From Cytophagales bacterium (GTDB lineage: Bacteria > Bacteroidota > Bacteroidia > Cytophagales > JAAEPT01), in contig WTJX01000248.1 in assembly GCA_011524675.1 (NCBI GenBank), positions 1 through 8,405 on the forward strand: a stretch of DNA of 8,405 bases. Direction: 5' to 3'. The notes under the pieces were generated by a model, which ran no database searches, had not been told where the DNA came from, and saw only the letters and a program-made list of their open reading frames with translations. The translations under genes and the position numbers were made by a program. Shown one piece after another: positions 1 to 6,236 of this stretch. Position 1 is the stretch's first letter. Each line of letters begins with the position of its first letter.

Positions 1-51
1 TTGTACTTAATGCAGACTTTTGTAAAAAACCGAATAATCGAATTTTAATGT

Positions 52-90
52 AAACTAGCTTCTTATCTACTATAGTAGCTTTGCTAGTTT
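52..90 (-). terminator. Nested inverted repeat at the end of the cyclotransferase gene
   Basis: Perfect 8-bp arms (AAACTAGC at 52-59, GCTAGTTT at 83-90) enclose a perfect 12-bp palindrome, CTACTATAGTAG, at 67-78. The outer arm overlaps the stop codon of the gene read on the minus strand. Downstream on that strand the DNA is AT-rich, with a T6 run only about 25 bases further on, so it is not a textbook intrinsic terminator. It could instead be a protective 3' RNA structure or an operator-like palindrome. The repeat is seen directly; the terminator role is inferred from position. Confidence 0.35.
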
Positions 91-445
91 AGTTCATATA
101 GTCACCAGAAGGAATCATTTCAAAGGTATGATGTGGGATAATAAGCTCATACACATAGGCATGATAACTTCTTTTATCACAATACACTATGGTTTCTTTT
201 TTTTTGTATTCATCACCTTCGTACTCGTCTAGTTCCTTTACAAATGACAAGTCTGTCAACTGATACAAGTCTCCAAAAGTTTTAGATTTTTTATCTGTAC
301 TCAGTACGATGCCTGGGTATTCGCCTAAGTCAAACAACTGAGCATAGACGTAGGCAAAGCCTATGTGTTTTGCCTTGTGGCTAAGCTTTTGCGCCATGGG
401 GTGTGCAAAAGCTTTTCTCAGCGTTCCATATACAAAAAGCAACAT
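89..445 (-). CDS. Gamma-glutamylcyclotransferase-like protein (AIG2/YtfP family)
   Basis: A 118-residue cytoplasmic protein with no signal peptide, the usual length for bacterial YtfP/AIG2-like proteins. Family signatures appear in order: the substrate-binding loop YGTLR at residues 6-10, EYPGI at 42-46, LDEYEG at 72-77 whose Glu76 matches the family's catalytic glutamate, and a C-terminal SGDY at 113-116. Enzymes of this fold release 5-oxoproline from gamma-glutamyl amino acids or gamma-glutamyl amines; the actual substrate cannot be told from the sequence. Its ATG lies 4 bases after the stop of the upstream metalloprotease gene, so it is the second gene of an operon and is probably translationally coupled. 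Only a weak purine stretch (GAAGAAG) precedes the start. Lys81-83 are encoded by nine consecutive A residues, a possible slippage site. The family call is firm; the biological role is unknown. Confidence 0.9.
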   Translation of the reverse strand: MLLFVYGTLRKAFAHPMAQKLSHKAKHIGFAYVYAQLFDLGEYPGIVLSTDKKSKTFGDLYQLTDLSFVKELDEYEGDEYKKKETIVYCDKRSYHAYVYELIIPHHTFEMIPSGDYMN

Positions 446-449
446 GGCT

Positions 450-3056
450 TTATTGCTTCTTCATTTTGTTTTCTATTTCATTGAGTAAGTATTGGTAATG
501 ATACTTTGTAGTTTCATCTCCTGTATATTGGGCTTTTTTGAGTAAGACTTGTGCTTTCTTCAACTCAGAAAAGGCCTTTAGTTTTACTTTACTGTTATAT
601 AAGTGCTCACGCATGCCACTTTTTATGATCTCTTCTTCTCCCATTTCTCTTTCATGAGTGGCATGATTACAATTGAGGTGTAGTCCTGTCCCTGAGTTAT
701 TTATACCAAACAAAGAGAAGATACTCGATGATACATAACCACCATTTTTCAGTAAGGATTTGATGTACTGATATTGCATGTTACGCTCGGCATCTGTCAA
801 TGACTGTTTCGCCTTAGTCTTTGCCCAAATATTTTTATTTACATCTTCAAACAAATCGTTTAGCGAATAAGTCTTAGCATCATTAGATTCTGCTGTATAA
901 ATTTTGGCTAATGTAGAGGCACTAAGCAGGTTGTCAAGGATATAGGTGTTGTAATCATCCATAAAACTAAAGGGTTTACCAAATTTCTGAATGATCTCTT
1001 CTCTTTCCCACATATCTTTTTGTCTTTTCATTTCTTCAAAAAGAAAAGAGACAATGCTACGCTGGTATTCTTTGTCAACAAAACTATAGGCTTTTGTGTT
1101 TTCTTCATTTTCAGCCTGTATGATATCTTTATAATATATTCCACCAAGGTAGTTGATAAGGTGTTTAATGTATAAATTATACTGACCGAGTAGTTCTTGG
1201 TATGAGCTAGCTATTTCTTCATAGCTTTTATTCTCTTCTTTTTTCCATGCTAATAAATGGTCTAAGATGTAGTCGATGTTTTTTATTCCATATTTAGAAG
1301 CTTTTAATACATCATTACTTAAATCTTCAGTTTGAGATGAAGGGTCTAGTACATTGGATGAAGACTGCTGCCTACCAAAGCGATACATTGGGTCTCCTGT
1401 ATGTTTGGTTATCCACTCATTTAGGGTAGAGTATTCATCCTTAGGTTCTTCAATGTCTAGTAAGGGTGTATATCCCCAAGCGATAGCGTATTCGTCATAG
1501 ATTCCTAAGTCGGGTGGTGTGAGCCTAACGCCTTCGTCTCCTACTTGTGCTACATAGTTAAAACGTGCATAATCCATGATAGAAGCTGTAGTACCATATT
1601 GTTGAGTAAAGGTAGCCGAACGAAGCGAGTCAACAGGTATAGCATGAGATGCAGCCATATTATGAGGTAGTCCGAGCGTATGTCCTGCTTCATGAGCTGC
1701 AACGTAGCGGATTACTTTTCCATATTCTTCCTCAGCTAATAATTTTTTTCGTACAGCAGGGTTTACTGCGGCCGTTTGTGCAAACATCCATGCATGAATG
1801 ATTGTAGTCAAATTATGGTAAAAAACAATGTCGGCTTGTAATATCTCTCCAGTCCTTGGGTCTGTCCAAGACGGACCATAAGCATTGGCTACATTGTTGG
1901 CTACATAGCGAATGCAGGTATATTGTAAGTTTTCAGGATCAAAAAGAGAGTCGTTTTGGGGGTAATCCTTGACCTGTACGGCATCTTTGAAACCAATTTT
2001 TTCAAATGCTTTGTTCCAAAATAATATTCCCTCACGGATATGTTTTTTCATAAAGGTAGGGAAGTTAGTATCTAAGTGATAGACAATTGGTTTTTCGGGA
2101 ACAACTAATGTTCCAGCTTTGTATGCTTCAATATCTTCTTTTTTGGGATAAATAGCCCATTTATTGATATATTCTTCTTTTTTTAGCCCATCTGAAAAGC
2201 TTTTATAGATGTTCTTACTCGTCGTAAAATAGCCTACACGAGGGTCATATATCCTTGGTTTAAAACGAGAAAGCTCTGGTAATAATAACAAAGTTCTATT
2301 TAATACAACACTAAAGGGCTTACCAGATACCTCATAGCTCATCAAACTCTTTATGGTAACATTTTTTTCAAAAGATTTAGCTTCCAAGATAGAAGATCTA
2401 TCTGCCTTGAAAATACCAGAGGGACCTTTAATGAATCCTTTAGATTCCATAAAAGGGGATAGTTGTTTTACACTACTTCCCAAGAAAAAGCTATTGATAT
2501 TGATAATCACAGCGGTAGAGTCTTTATTATATTTCTGTACAGGGAAGCCATACATGATAGGGTCATAAGTATTACGTTCTAAGTTAGCTTTGAGAGCCAT
2601 ATCATCTTCAGATATATCAAAGCTGGTTTTGTGATGTAAAAAAACTTTTTTGCCTATGCGGTTAAAATATACAGTGATGGGGCGTTTTGTTAATAGTCCC
2701 GCCGCATTGCTTACCTTGCTATTACTCGTTTTTACGATACGAGTCCCAAACAAAAACTTAGTCTGTAGCATACTATCGGGAATGACCAAATAATAAGCGT
2801 TGTCCTTTATGAGGATATCCAATACTCCTTCTTTAAGCTCCGATTTTTCTATAAACTTCTCAAAGTCGGTTTTTTTGACAACTGGAGTTGTATCTTTTAC
2901 CTCTTCAATAGGATTTTTTTTAGGTTTGATCTTTCCTAAACGTATATCTTGCTTTTTCTTGGGAGGTTGGGCATTCGCTATGTGTATAGAGGAAAGAAAT
3001 AAACAAAGTGTTAACACTCTTGAAAATGAAATCATAATTTTTATTAGTAAGCTCAT
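450..3056 (-). CDS. Secreted zinc-dependent metalloprotease (DUF5118/DUF5117 family)
   Basis: An 868-residue exported protein, a normal length for this Bacteroidota-rich metzincin-like family. Residues 1-29 form a signal peptide (hydrophobic core VLTLCLFLSSI, likely cut after ANA). A basic, Pro/Lys-rich linker follows. About residues 66-107 resemble DUF5118 (EGVLDILIKDNAYYLVIPDSM); about 115-300 resemble DUF5117. The catalytic region carries the zinc signature HEAGHTLGLPH at 455-465 (His455, Glu456, His459, Gly462, His465), followed by a Met-turn SIMDY at 492-496. These motifs predict a peptidase active in the periplasm or outside the cell; substrates are unknown. No C-terminal type IX sorting domain is apparent. 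ATG at 3056 was chosen because it gives a complete signal peptide; Met8 is a possible alternative. A consensus-like -7 box lies about 40 bases upstream. The gene is the first of an operon with the cyclotransferase gene. No frameshift is seen. Confidence 0.93.
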   Translation of the reverse strand: MSLLIKIMISFSRVLTLCLFLSSIHIANAQPPKKKQDIRLGKIKPKKNPIEEVKDTTPVVKKTDFEKFIEKSELKEGVLDILIKDNAYYLVIPDSMLQTKFLFGTRIVKTSNSKVSNAAGLLTKRPITVYFNRIGKKVFLHHKTSFDISEDDMALKANLERNTYDPIMYGFPVQKYNKDSTAVIININSFFLGSSVKQLSPFMESKGFIKGPSGIFKADRSSILEAKSFEKNVTIKSLMSYEVSGKPFSVVLNRTLLLLPELSRFKPRIYDPRVGYFTTSKNIYKSFSDGLKKEEYINKWAIYPKKEDIEAYKAGTLVVPEKPIVYHLDTNFPTFMKKHIREGILFWNKAFEKIGFKDAVQVKDYPQNDSLFDPENLQYTCIRYVANNVANAYGPSWTDPRTGEILQADIVFYHNLTTIIHAWMFAQTAAVNPAVRKKLLAEEEYGKVIRYVAAHEAGHTLGLPHNMAASHAIPVDSLRSATFTQQYGTTASIMDYARFNYVAQVGDEGVRLTPPDLGIYDEYAIAWGYTPLLDIEEPKDEYSTLNEWITKHTGDPMYRFGRQQSSSNVLDPSSQTEDLSNDVLKASKYGIKNIDYILDHLLAWKKEENKSYEEIASSYQELLGQYNLYIKHLINYLGGIYYKDIIQAENEENTKAYSFVDKEYQRSIVSFLFEEMKRQKDMWEREEIIQKFGKPFSFMDDYNTYILDNLLSASTLAKIYTAESNDAKTYSLNDLFEDVNKNIWAKTKAKQSLTDAERNMQYQYIKSLLKNGGYVSSSIFSLFGINNSGTGLHLNCNHATHEREMGEEEIIKSGMREHLYNSKVKLKAFSELKKAQVLLKKAQYTGDETTKYHYQYLLNEIENKMKKQ

Positions 3057-3097
3057 TGAATGATACTAGAATGAAAAGCAATAGCTAAATAGGTGGA

Positions 3098-3105
3098 CAA
3101 AAGTA
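3098..3105 (-). promoter_or_regulatory. Candidate Bacteroidota -7 box for the metalloprotease operon
   Basis: On the minus strand the sequence TACTTTTG matches the Bacteroidota consensus TAnnTTTG exactly. It would start transcription around 3090, leaving a leader of roughly 35 bases before the ATG at 3056. No good -33 TTTG box is present at the expected 19-21 base distance, so the call rests on the -7 match and the position. The same consensus occurs by chance elsewhere in this AT-rich window. Confidence 0.45.
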
Positions 3106-3136
3106 TAGCCTAACTTTTTTGTTACAGTACGAAAGC

Positions 3137-3165
3137 GAGGGCTGTGTTTTGATATTTCAACCCTC
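3137..3165. repeat. Imperfect inverted repeat GAGGGcTG ... CAaCCCTC
   Basis: Arms at 3137-3144 and 3158-3165 pair except for one internal mismatch, around a 13-base AT-rich loop. The arms are conspicuously GC-rich for this region, and GTAC occurs just outside on each side (3127-3130 and 3169-3172). It lies just upstream of the candidate promoter of the metalloprotease operon and could be an operator or an RNA hairpin. The function is not determined. Confidence 0.4.
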
Positions 3166-3200
3166 TTTGTACCACGAAATATTTTTGATAAAAGCTAAGT

Positions 3201-3232
3201 GTTTTAAACGATTAGATGAAATGGTTTAAAAC
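3201..3232. repeat. Perfect 9-bp inverted repeat (GTTTTAAAC / GTTTAAAAC)
   Basis: Arms at 3201-3209 and 3224-3232 are perfect reverse complements around a 14-base spacer. It lies between the beta-barrel gene and the metalloprotease operon, which run in the same direction, and is the second in a series of repeats in this gene-free stretch. Neither end carries a T-run typical of a terminator. Confidence 0.45.
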
Positions 3233-3238
3233 ATCTAC

Positions 3239-3274
3239 TTATATAAAACTTTGCGTAACAAAAGTTTTATATAA
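3239..3274. repeat. 14-bp perfect hairpin sequence, with an overlapping 20-bp direct repeat
   Basis: TTATATAAAACTTT (3239-3252) and its perfect reverse complement (3261-3274) flank an 8-base loop, GCGTAACA. In addition, 3240-3259 and 3268-3287 are direct repeats matching at 17 of 20 positions (both begin TATATAAAA and end TAAC). The hairpin could terminate transcription of the beta-barrel gene, whose stop lies about 50 bases away on the minus strand, but no T-run follows the stem. The combined inverted and direct arrangement also resembles a binding-site array. Confidence 0.5.
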
Positions 3275-3298
3275 AATTTTGTATAACGCTGAATAAGC

Positions 3299-3315
3299 GC
3301 AAAAGATGGTTTTGC
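3299..3315 (-). terminator. Small hairpin just past the beta-barrel gene stop
   Basis: GCAAAA (3299-3304) and TTTTGC (3310-3315) form a 6-bp stem with a 5-base loop, starting about 10 bases after the beta-barrel stop codon on the minus strand. On that strand the second arm is T-rich (TTTTGCGC), so weak termination is possible. The short stem makes this a low-confidence call. Confidence 0.3.
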
Positions 3316-3324
3316 AAAGCCTTT

Positions 3325-3834
3325 TTATAATCCAAAAGTATAGCCCAACCTTATATTGAAATAATTTGTATGTATTGAAGTCTGAAACTTATCCATAAGC
3401 TGTAGCTTGACACTCAAATCTATATTTTGAATTTGTACGCCAAACCCCGGTGCATAAGAAAAGGATGAACTATTGTTGATGTTTCCGTTAGTATTCATGC
3501 GCACACTATGAATACCAGCTTCTAAACTAATATATAATTTGGCTAATTCGGCATCCATCAGAGCATATTTGAATCCAAATTGGGCGGGGATCATGCTTAC
3601 ACGTGTTTCTTCCACTTTAGAAAATCCTTGATAGCCCAAAGTACCCATGATACTAAATTTATCTACGAAGCCTATCTGTCCTCTCACAGATAAACCAAAA
3701 CCAGCTCCAGATACCTTTTTCAAGCCTTTGGACATTGGTGTAATAATATCCACTCCAGGACCAACTTTTATCTCCTGTGCTTTGGATACACTGAAAGTCA
3801 ATATTAATGCAAATGCAATACTTAATTTTTTCAT
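3325..3834 (-). CDS. Small outer-membrane beta-barrel protein
   Basis: A 169-residue exported protein. Residues 1-19 are a typical signal peptide (MKKLSIAFALILTFSVSKA, cut before Gln20). The mature part alternates short amphipathic strands with polar turns, for example GAGFGLSVRGQIGFV, FSIMGTLGYQGF, PAQFGFKYAL and LYISLEAGIHSV. It ends in a closing strand, NYFNIRLGYTFGL, with aromatics near the C-terminus as in outer-membrane barrels. The size suggests about eight strands, as in small OmpA-like/OMP_b-brl barrels common in Bacteroidota. No peptidoglycan-binding or plug domain is present, so the role (porin, adhesion, stabilisation) cannot be stated. It appears monocistronic, with 268 bases separating it from the next minus-strand gene and a divergent lipoprotein gene on its other side. 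I found no consensus -7 box upstream. Confidence 0.8.
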   Translation of the reverse strand: MKKLSIAFALILTFSVSKAQEIKVGPGVDIITPMSKGLKKVSGAGFGLSVRGQIGFVDKFSIMGTLGYQGFSKVEETRVSMIPAQFGFKYALMDAELAKLYISLEAGIHSVRMNTNGNINNSSSFSYAPGFGVQIQNIDLSVKLQLMDKFQTSIHTNYFNIRLGYTFGL

Positions 3835-3942
3835 GATAAATTTTAAATTTTATTTATTTCAACTCTTTGATACGTTTGGATGCCAAAAGAAAATTTGACA
3901 AATTTTAGCTTCAAATTAAGCCTTATAGTACCTCATAACCTG

Positions 3943-3979
3943 ATTTTTTTATCTTAAGTATTTTTGGACGACTACTTAA
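3943..3979 (+). repeat. 37-bp dispersed repeat, copy 1
   Basis: This stretch begins ATTTTTTTATC and ends GGACGACTACTTAA. It matches the reverse complement of 7217-7253 at 34 of 37 positions; the differences are at 3954, 3959 and 3966. Similarity drops off immediately outside on both sides. Within this copy, CTTAAGTA (3953-3960) and TACTTAAG (3973-3980) form a perfect 8-bp inverted repeat that copy 2 does not keep. It also contains TATTTTTG (3959-3966), a -7 box match, again not kept in copy 2. It points towards the lipoprotein gene starting at 4214. Confidence 0.8.
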
Positions 3980-3994
3980 GCTTGCAAGTTTAAG
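3975..3994. repeat. 20-bp near-palindrome CTTAAGCTTG/CAAGTTTAAG
   Basis: Nine of ten base pairs of this palindrome are Watson-Crick and the tenth is a G-T wobble. It starts inside the end of the 37-bp repeat and extends past it. It could be an operator for a dimeric regulator acting on either divergent gene; there is no direct support for that. Confidence 0.4.
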
Positions 3995-4157
3995 ATGAAA
4001 AAATAAGATAACTATAAAGTACTATTACAAATAAAGTAAAAAAACATCAAAAGAAAAGTCTATAAAAAAAGAAAGTGAACTAAACTATTTTTTTTTGACA
4101 ACGTCTAAGGGATATGTAAGATGGTCATGCTAGCACTAAAATAGTTATAATGCATGA

Positions 4158-4165
4158 TATCTTTC
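4158..4165 (+). promoter_or_regulatory. Weak candidate -7 box for the DYGDGTCD lipoprotein gene
   Basis: TATCTTTC differs at one position from TAnnTTTG and lies about 50 bases before the ATG at 4214, a sensible leader length. No clear -33 TTTG box is found upstream. The alternative TATTTTTG at 3959-3966 is a perfect match but would give a leader of about 240 bases. Confidence 0.25.
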
Positions 4166-4213
4166 TGTACTATAGCAATACTAAATGAACATAAAACTTA
4201 ATATATTATATAT

Positions 4214-5074
4214 ATGATACATTCAAACTTCATCAAACTACTATGCTTATTTTCGTTAATCTGTATTTACTCTTGTCAAGAGGATGACATGATTACAGAA
4301 GAAGACACAACTACGGAAGAATACACTGAAAGTACCAATACAGATAATGATTTGAATGATATAGACGCATTGTCTCGTTACCTTACAGACGAACCCGAAA
4401 CCTTTGTCAATAATAGATTGGCTAGTACTTGCTATAGTATCAGTGTAGCAAATAATGATGCAGAGCAAAGTGATACACTTACCATAGACTTTGGCGATGG
4501 TTGTTATTATTATGGTAGATACAGAAAAGGAAAAATGGTCATAACCTATACTGGTAGATACAGAGAAGCCAACAGCGTTATAGAGACTACTTTTGAGGAC
4601 TATTATGCAGATGGCATAAAGGTAGATGGTACGAGAACGACAACTAATAATGGCACTAGCGATGGTAAGATGAGTTTTAGTATCTCGGTAACGGATGGTC
4701 TTTTTACTTTTGCAGATAATACTACCAAGACTTGGACTTCTTCAAGAACACGCATCATTGATTTGAATGGGACAGAAGATGATTTTTCGGATGATGTTAT
4801 TTCTGTTTACGGTACGGCGAGCTCAGTAAATCGTTATGGTGTGGAGAGAGATCATGTGATCAGTGAAGAAAGCCCTTTGGTATATAATACTAGCTGTAAG
4901 TTAGAAGGGGGAGTGAGTAGTAGATATCTTTGGATGCCAGTTTCAGGTCAGAAAGAAACGACCATACATCGTGCTACTATGGACGTAACTAGACTTTTTG
5001 ACTATGGAGATGGTACTTGCGACAGAGAATTTACTGTTACAAGTAATAATGTAACCTATACTTTTTCTTTGTAA
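4214..5074 (+). CDS. Lipoprotein of unknown function with DFGDGC and DYGDGTCD motifs
   Basis: A 286-residue lipoprotein. The N-terminus has a short basic/hydrophobic signal and a lipobox ending IYS-Cys21. It is followed by an acidic, Thr/Glu/Asp-rich linker (about residues 22-50) that would tether the folded part to a membrane. The rest is beta-rich: TIDFGDGC at 90-97, KMVITYTGRYRE at 107-118, GTRTTTNN at 139-146, a Cys at 228, and DYGDGTCD at 263-270 before the closing strand VTYTFSL. I recognise this layout from hypothetical Bacteroidota lipoproteins; no activity is known to me. Four mature-domain cysteines (73, 97, 228, 269) could form disulfides in the periplasm or at the surface. It is monocistronic, divergent from the beta-barrel gene and convergent with the paralog pair. 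Confidence 0.85.
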   Translation: MIHSNFIKLLCLFSLICIYSCQEDDMITEEDTTTEEYTESTNTDNDLNDIDALSRYLTDEPETFVNNRLASTCYSISVANNDAEQSDTLTIDFGDGCYYYGRYRKGKMVITYTGRYREANSVIETTFEDYYADGIKVDGTRTTTNNGTSDGKMSFSISVTDGLFTFADNTTKTWTSSRTRIIDLNGTEDDFSDDVISVYGTASSVNRYGVERDHVISEESPLVYNTSCKLEGGVSSRYLWMPVSGQKETTIHRATMDVTRLFDYGDGTCDREFTVTSNNVTYTFSL

Positions 5075-5137
5075 TGAATCACTAGATTAATTATAGTTTT
5101 TCTTTACGATGATAGGGGGGACAAAAAAAATAGCTTT

Positions 5138-5163
5138 TACTTCGAATTAAATTTCGTGAAGTA
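5138..5163. terminator. Hairpin 1 of the convergent junction
   Basis: TACTTC (5138-5143) and GAAGTA (5158-5163) form a 6-bp stem whose loop contains a further CGAA/TTCG pairing. Outside it, TTT and AAA can extend the stem around a bulged G. It lies about 60 bases after the stop of the plus-strand lipoprotein gene and may help terminate it. No strong T-run follows. Confidence 0.3.
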
Positions 5164-5169
5164 GAAATA

Positions 5170-5206
5170 AGAAGACTTTGAAAAAAAATATTTTTTTAAG
5201 TCTTCT
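5170..5206. terminator. Hairpin 2 of the convergent junction
   Basis: AGAAGACTT (5170-5178) and AAGTCTTCT (5198-5206) are perfect 9-bp arms. The interior can extend the stem with a run of A (5181-5188) against a run of T (5191-5197). The T7 run precedes the right arm rather than following it, so this is a long AT-rich hairpin rather than a classical terminator. It sits between two converging genes. Confidence 0.45.
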
Positions 5207-5220
5207 GAAAACTACTATGA

Positions 5221-5256
5221 GCGATAAAATAAAGTCAAAAGACTTTATTTTATCGC
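5221..5256. terminator. 16-bp perfect hairpin overlapping the stop codon of the downstream paralog gene
   Basis: The arms at 5221-5236 (begins GCGATAAAAT, ends AAAGTC) and 5241-5256 are perfect 16-bp reverse complements around an AAAA loop. The right arm contains the stop codon (5250-5252) of the minus-strand lipoprotein gene. It is well placed as a terminator for that operon, and as a block for plus-strand transcription from the lipoprotein gene at 4214. There is no long T-run on either side; the stem itself is AT-rich beneath its GCG ends. Confidence 0.6.
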
Positions 5257-6236
5257 CAAGTGATAGAAATATATGCTTTACCATCTGATTGAAGTTTTAA
5301 AAATTCAGAGTTCAAAGCAGTGCCAAATCCATTTACGGATAAATCTAAATGATATGTATGTTTATTAGAAGGATTAGATAAATAGTTTAATGATGTGGTT
5401 TCATGAGGGGCTAAAGAAAAAGTCATAGTTTGTCCATAAGAATCTGTCGATATAGAAGTAGCTCTATATCTTTCAGTTACAACTACTTCTAACGTGGTAT
5501 TACCTATGTTTTCAATTTGCATATTGTCATTTGACTCAACATAATAAATGATATGATCTAAAAAATCACCTACCGTGTTTCCCAAAAAATAATAAGTATC
5601 AAAGTCAGAAAGAGTTAATCTTTCTCCAGATCTATAAAAGACAAAGTCCATGATTAGAGGGGAATAATCTAATTTAAACACAGACGAAATTTCAACAGTA
5701 TCTATTCCTGATAATGTTTTTCCACTAATGGTCAGTTCTGCGGTCTTTTTACCTGGATCTAATAAATCTGCATATCCTATACCACTGGCATTGATGCCAT
5801 GTATTACCTCAAAAGAAACAACGGGTATATAACCTATCTCATTAGAATAGTTTATGAACTTATTACTTGGAAGTACATTGATGCTTTTTGGAGTGATGTT
5901 ATATATACTTTCATCGTTGACCTTAAGGTTAATGTCAAATATTGGCATATCTCCACCATTGGTCAGTATGAAATCAAAATTATCTGTAGCCTTAATTTCC
6001 CCTAAATTATAATTTAACGTATTGTTTGAAGATTTTAAGGTTTTATTTGATCTTGAATCTAAAGCTGCTAAGGTGAAAAACCCAGGTGCACGTTTTTCTT
6101 CAAATTGTCTTGTTTCTTCATCACTCGTTTTTTTACATGAGCTTGTGATGAGTAAACAAGCTATAAAAATATAATTGATCGTACTTGAAAAGTAAAATCT
6201 TTTTTTAGTCATCATATTGTTTAGCTGTTGTATCAT
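5250..6236 (-). CDS. Lipoprotein, downstream member of a tandem paralog pair
   Basis: A 328-residue lipoprotein with a hydrophobic signal (FIACLLITSSC) and predicted lipidated Cys34. It is homologous over its whole length to the upstream neighbour; in residues 78-154 about 34 of 77 aligned positions are identical by eye (shared LG.I, FD.NL, IHG.N.SGIG). Each half holds an N-x-G strand-turn pattern (ILTNGGDMPIFDINL, MQIENIGNTTLEVV) like HYDIN/ASH or CARDB-type immunoglobulin-like domains, so two beta-sandwich domains are inferred. I do not recognise a named family. Three in-frame ATGs exist (6236, 6215, 6212); all lie before or over the upstream stop, giving a 32- to 8-base overlap. Starts at Met8 or Met9 give a more usual signal (MTKKRFYF...). 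Translation is probably coupled to the upstream gene. Confidence 0.8.
   Translation of the reverse strand: MIQQLNNMMTKKRFYFSSTINYIFIACLLITSSCKKTSDEETRQFEEKRAPGFFTLAALDSRSNKTLKSSNNTLNYNLGEIKATDNFDFILTNGGDMPIFDINLKVNDESIYNITPKSINVLPSNKFINYSNEIGYIPVVSFEVIHGINASGIGYADLLDPGKKTAELTISGKTLSGIDTVEISSVFKLDYSPLIMDFVFYRSGERLTLSDFDTYYFLGNTVGDFLDHIIYYVESNDNMQIENIGNTTLEVVVTERYRATSISTDSYGQTMTFSLAPHETTSLNYLSNPSNKHTYHLDLSVNGFGTALNSEFLKLQSDGKAYISITWR

Larger units (their letters stand above)
3835..4213. other. Divergent intergenic region, 379 bases
   Basis: This stretch separates the start codons of the beta-barrel gene (minus) and the DYGDGTCD lipoprotein gene (plus), so it should hold two promoters. I see no convincing small gene. 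It contains copy 1 of the 37-bp repeat (3943-3979), an overlapping near-palindrome (3975-3994), runs of A and T, and a one-mismatch -7 box at 4158-4165. It is extremely AT-rich. Confidence 0.7.

Noticed and set aside
2353..3063. Plus-strand open frames of 71 and 87 codons within the metalloprotease gene
   Set aside because: They lie antisense inside a well-supported gene with a full set of family motifs and have no recognisable protein features.
3180..3187. TATTTTTG matching the -7 promoter consensus on the plus strand
   Set aside because: No plus-strand gene follows; the next gene is on the minus strand. It shows that the consensus arises by chance here.
4087..4110. Another T-run followed by GACAACGTCTAAGG resembling the repeat core
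   Set aside because: It matches only about 15 of 20 positions and needs a gap, much of it T-run; not enough to call a copy.
5113..5132. Run of six G followed by ACAAAAAAAATAG, which on the minus strand resembles a -7 box
   Set aside because: It lies at a convergent junction with no minus-strand gene start downstream, and the T-run is too long for the consensus spacing.
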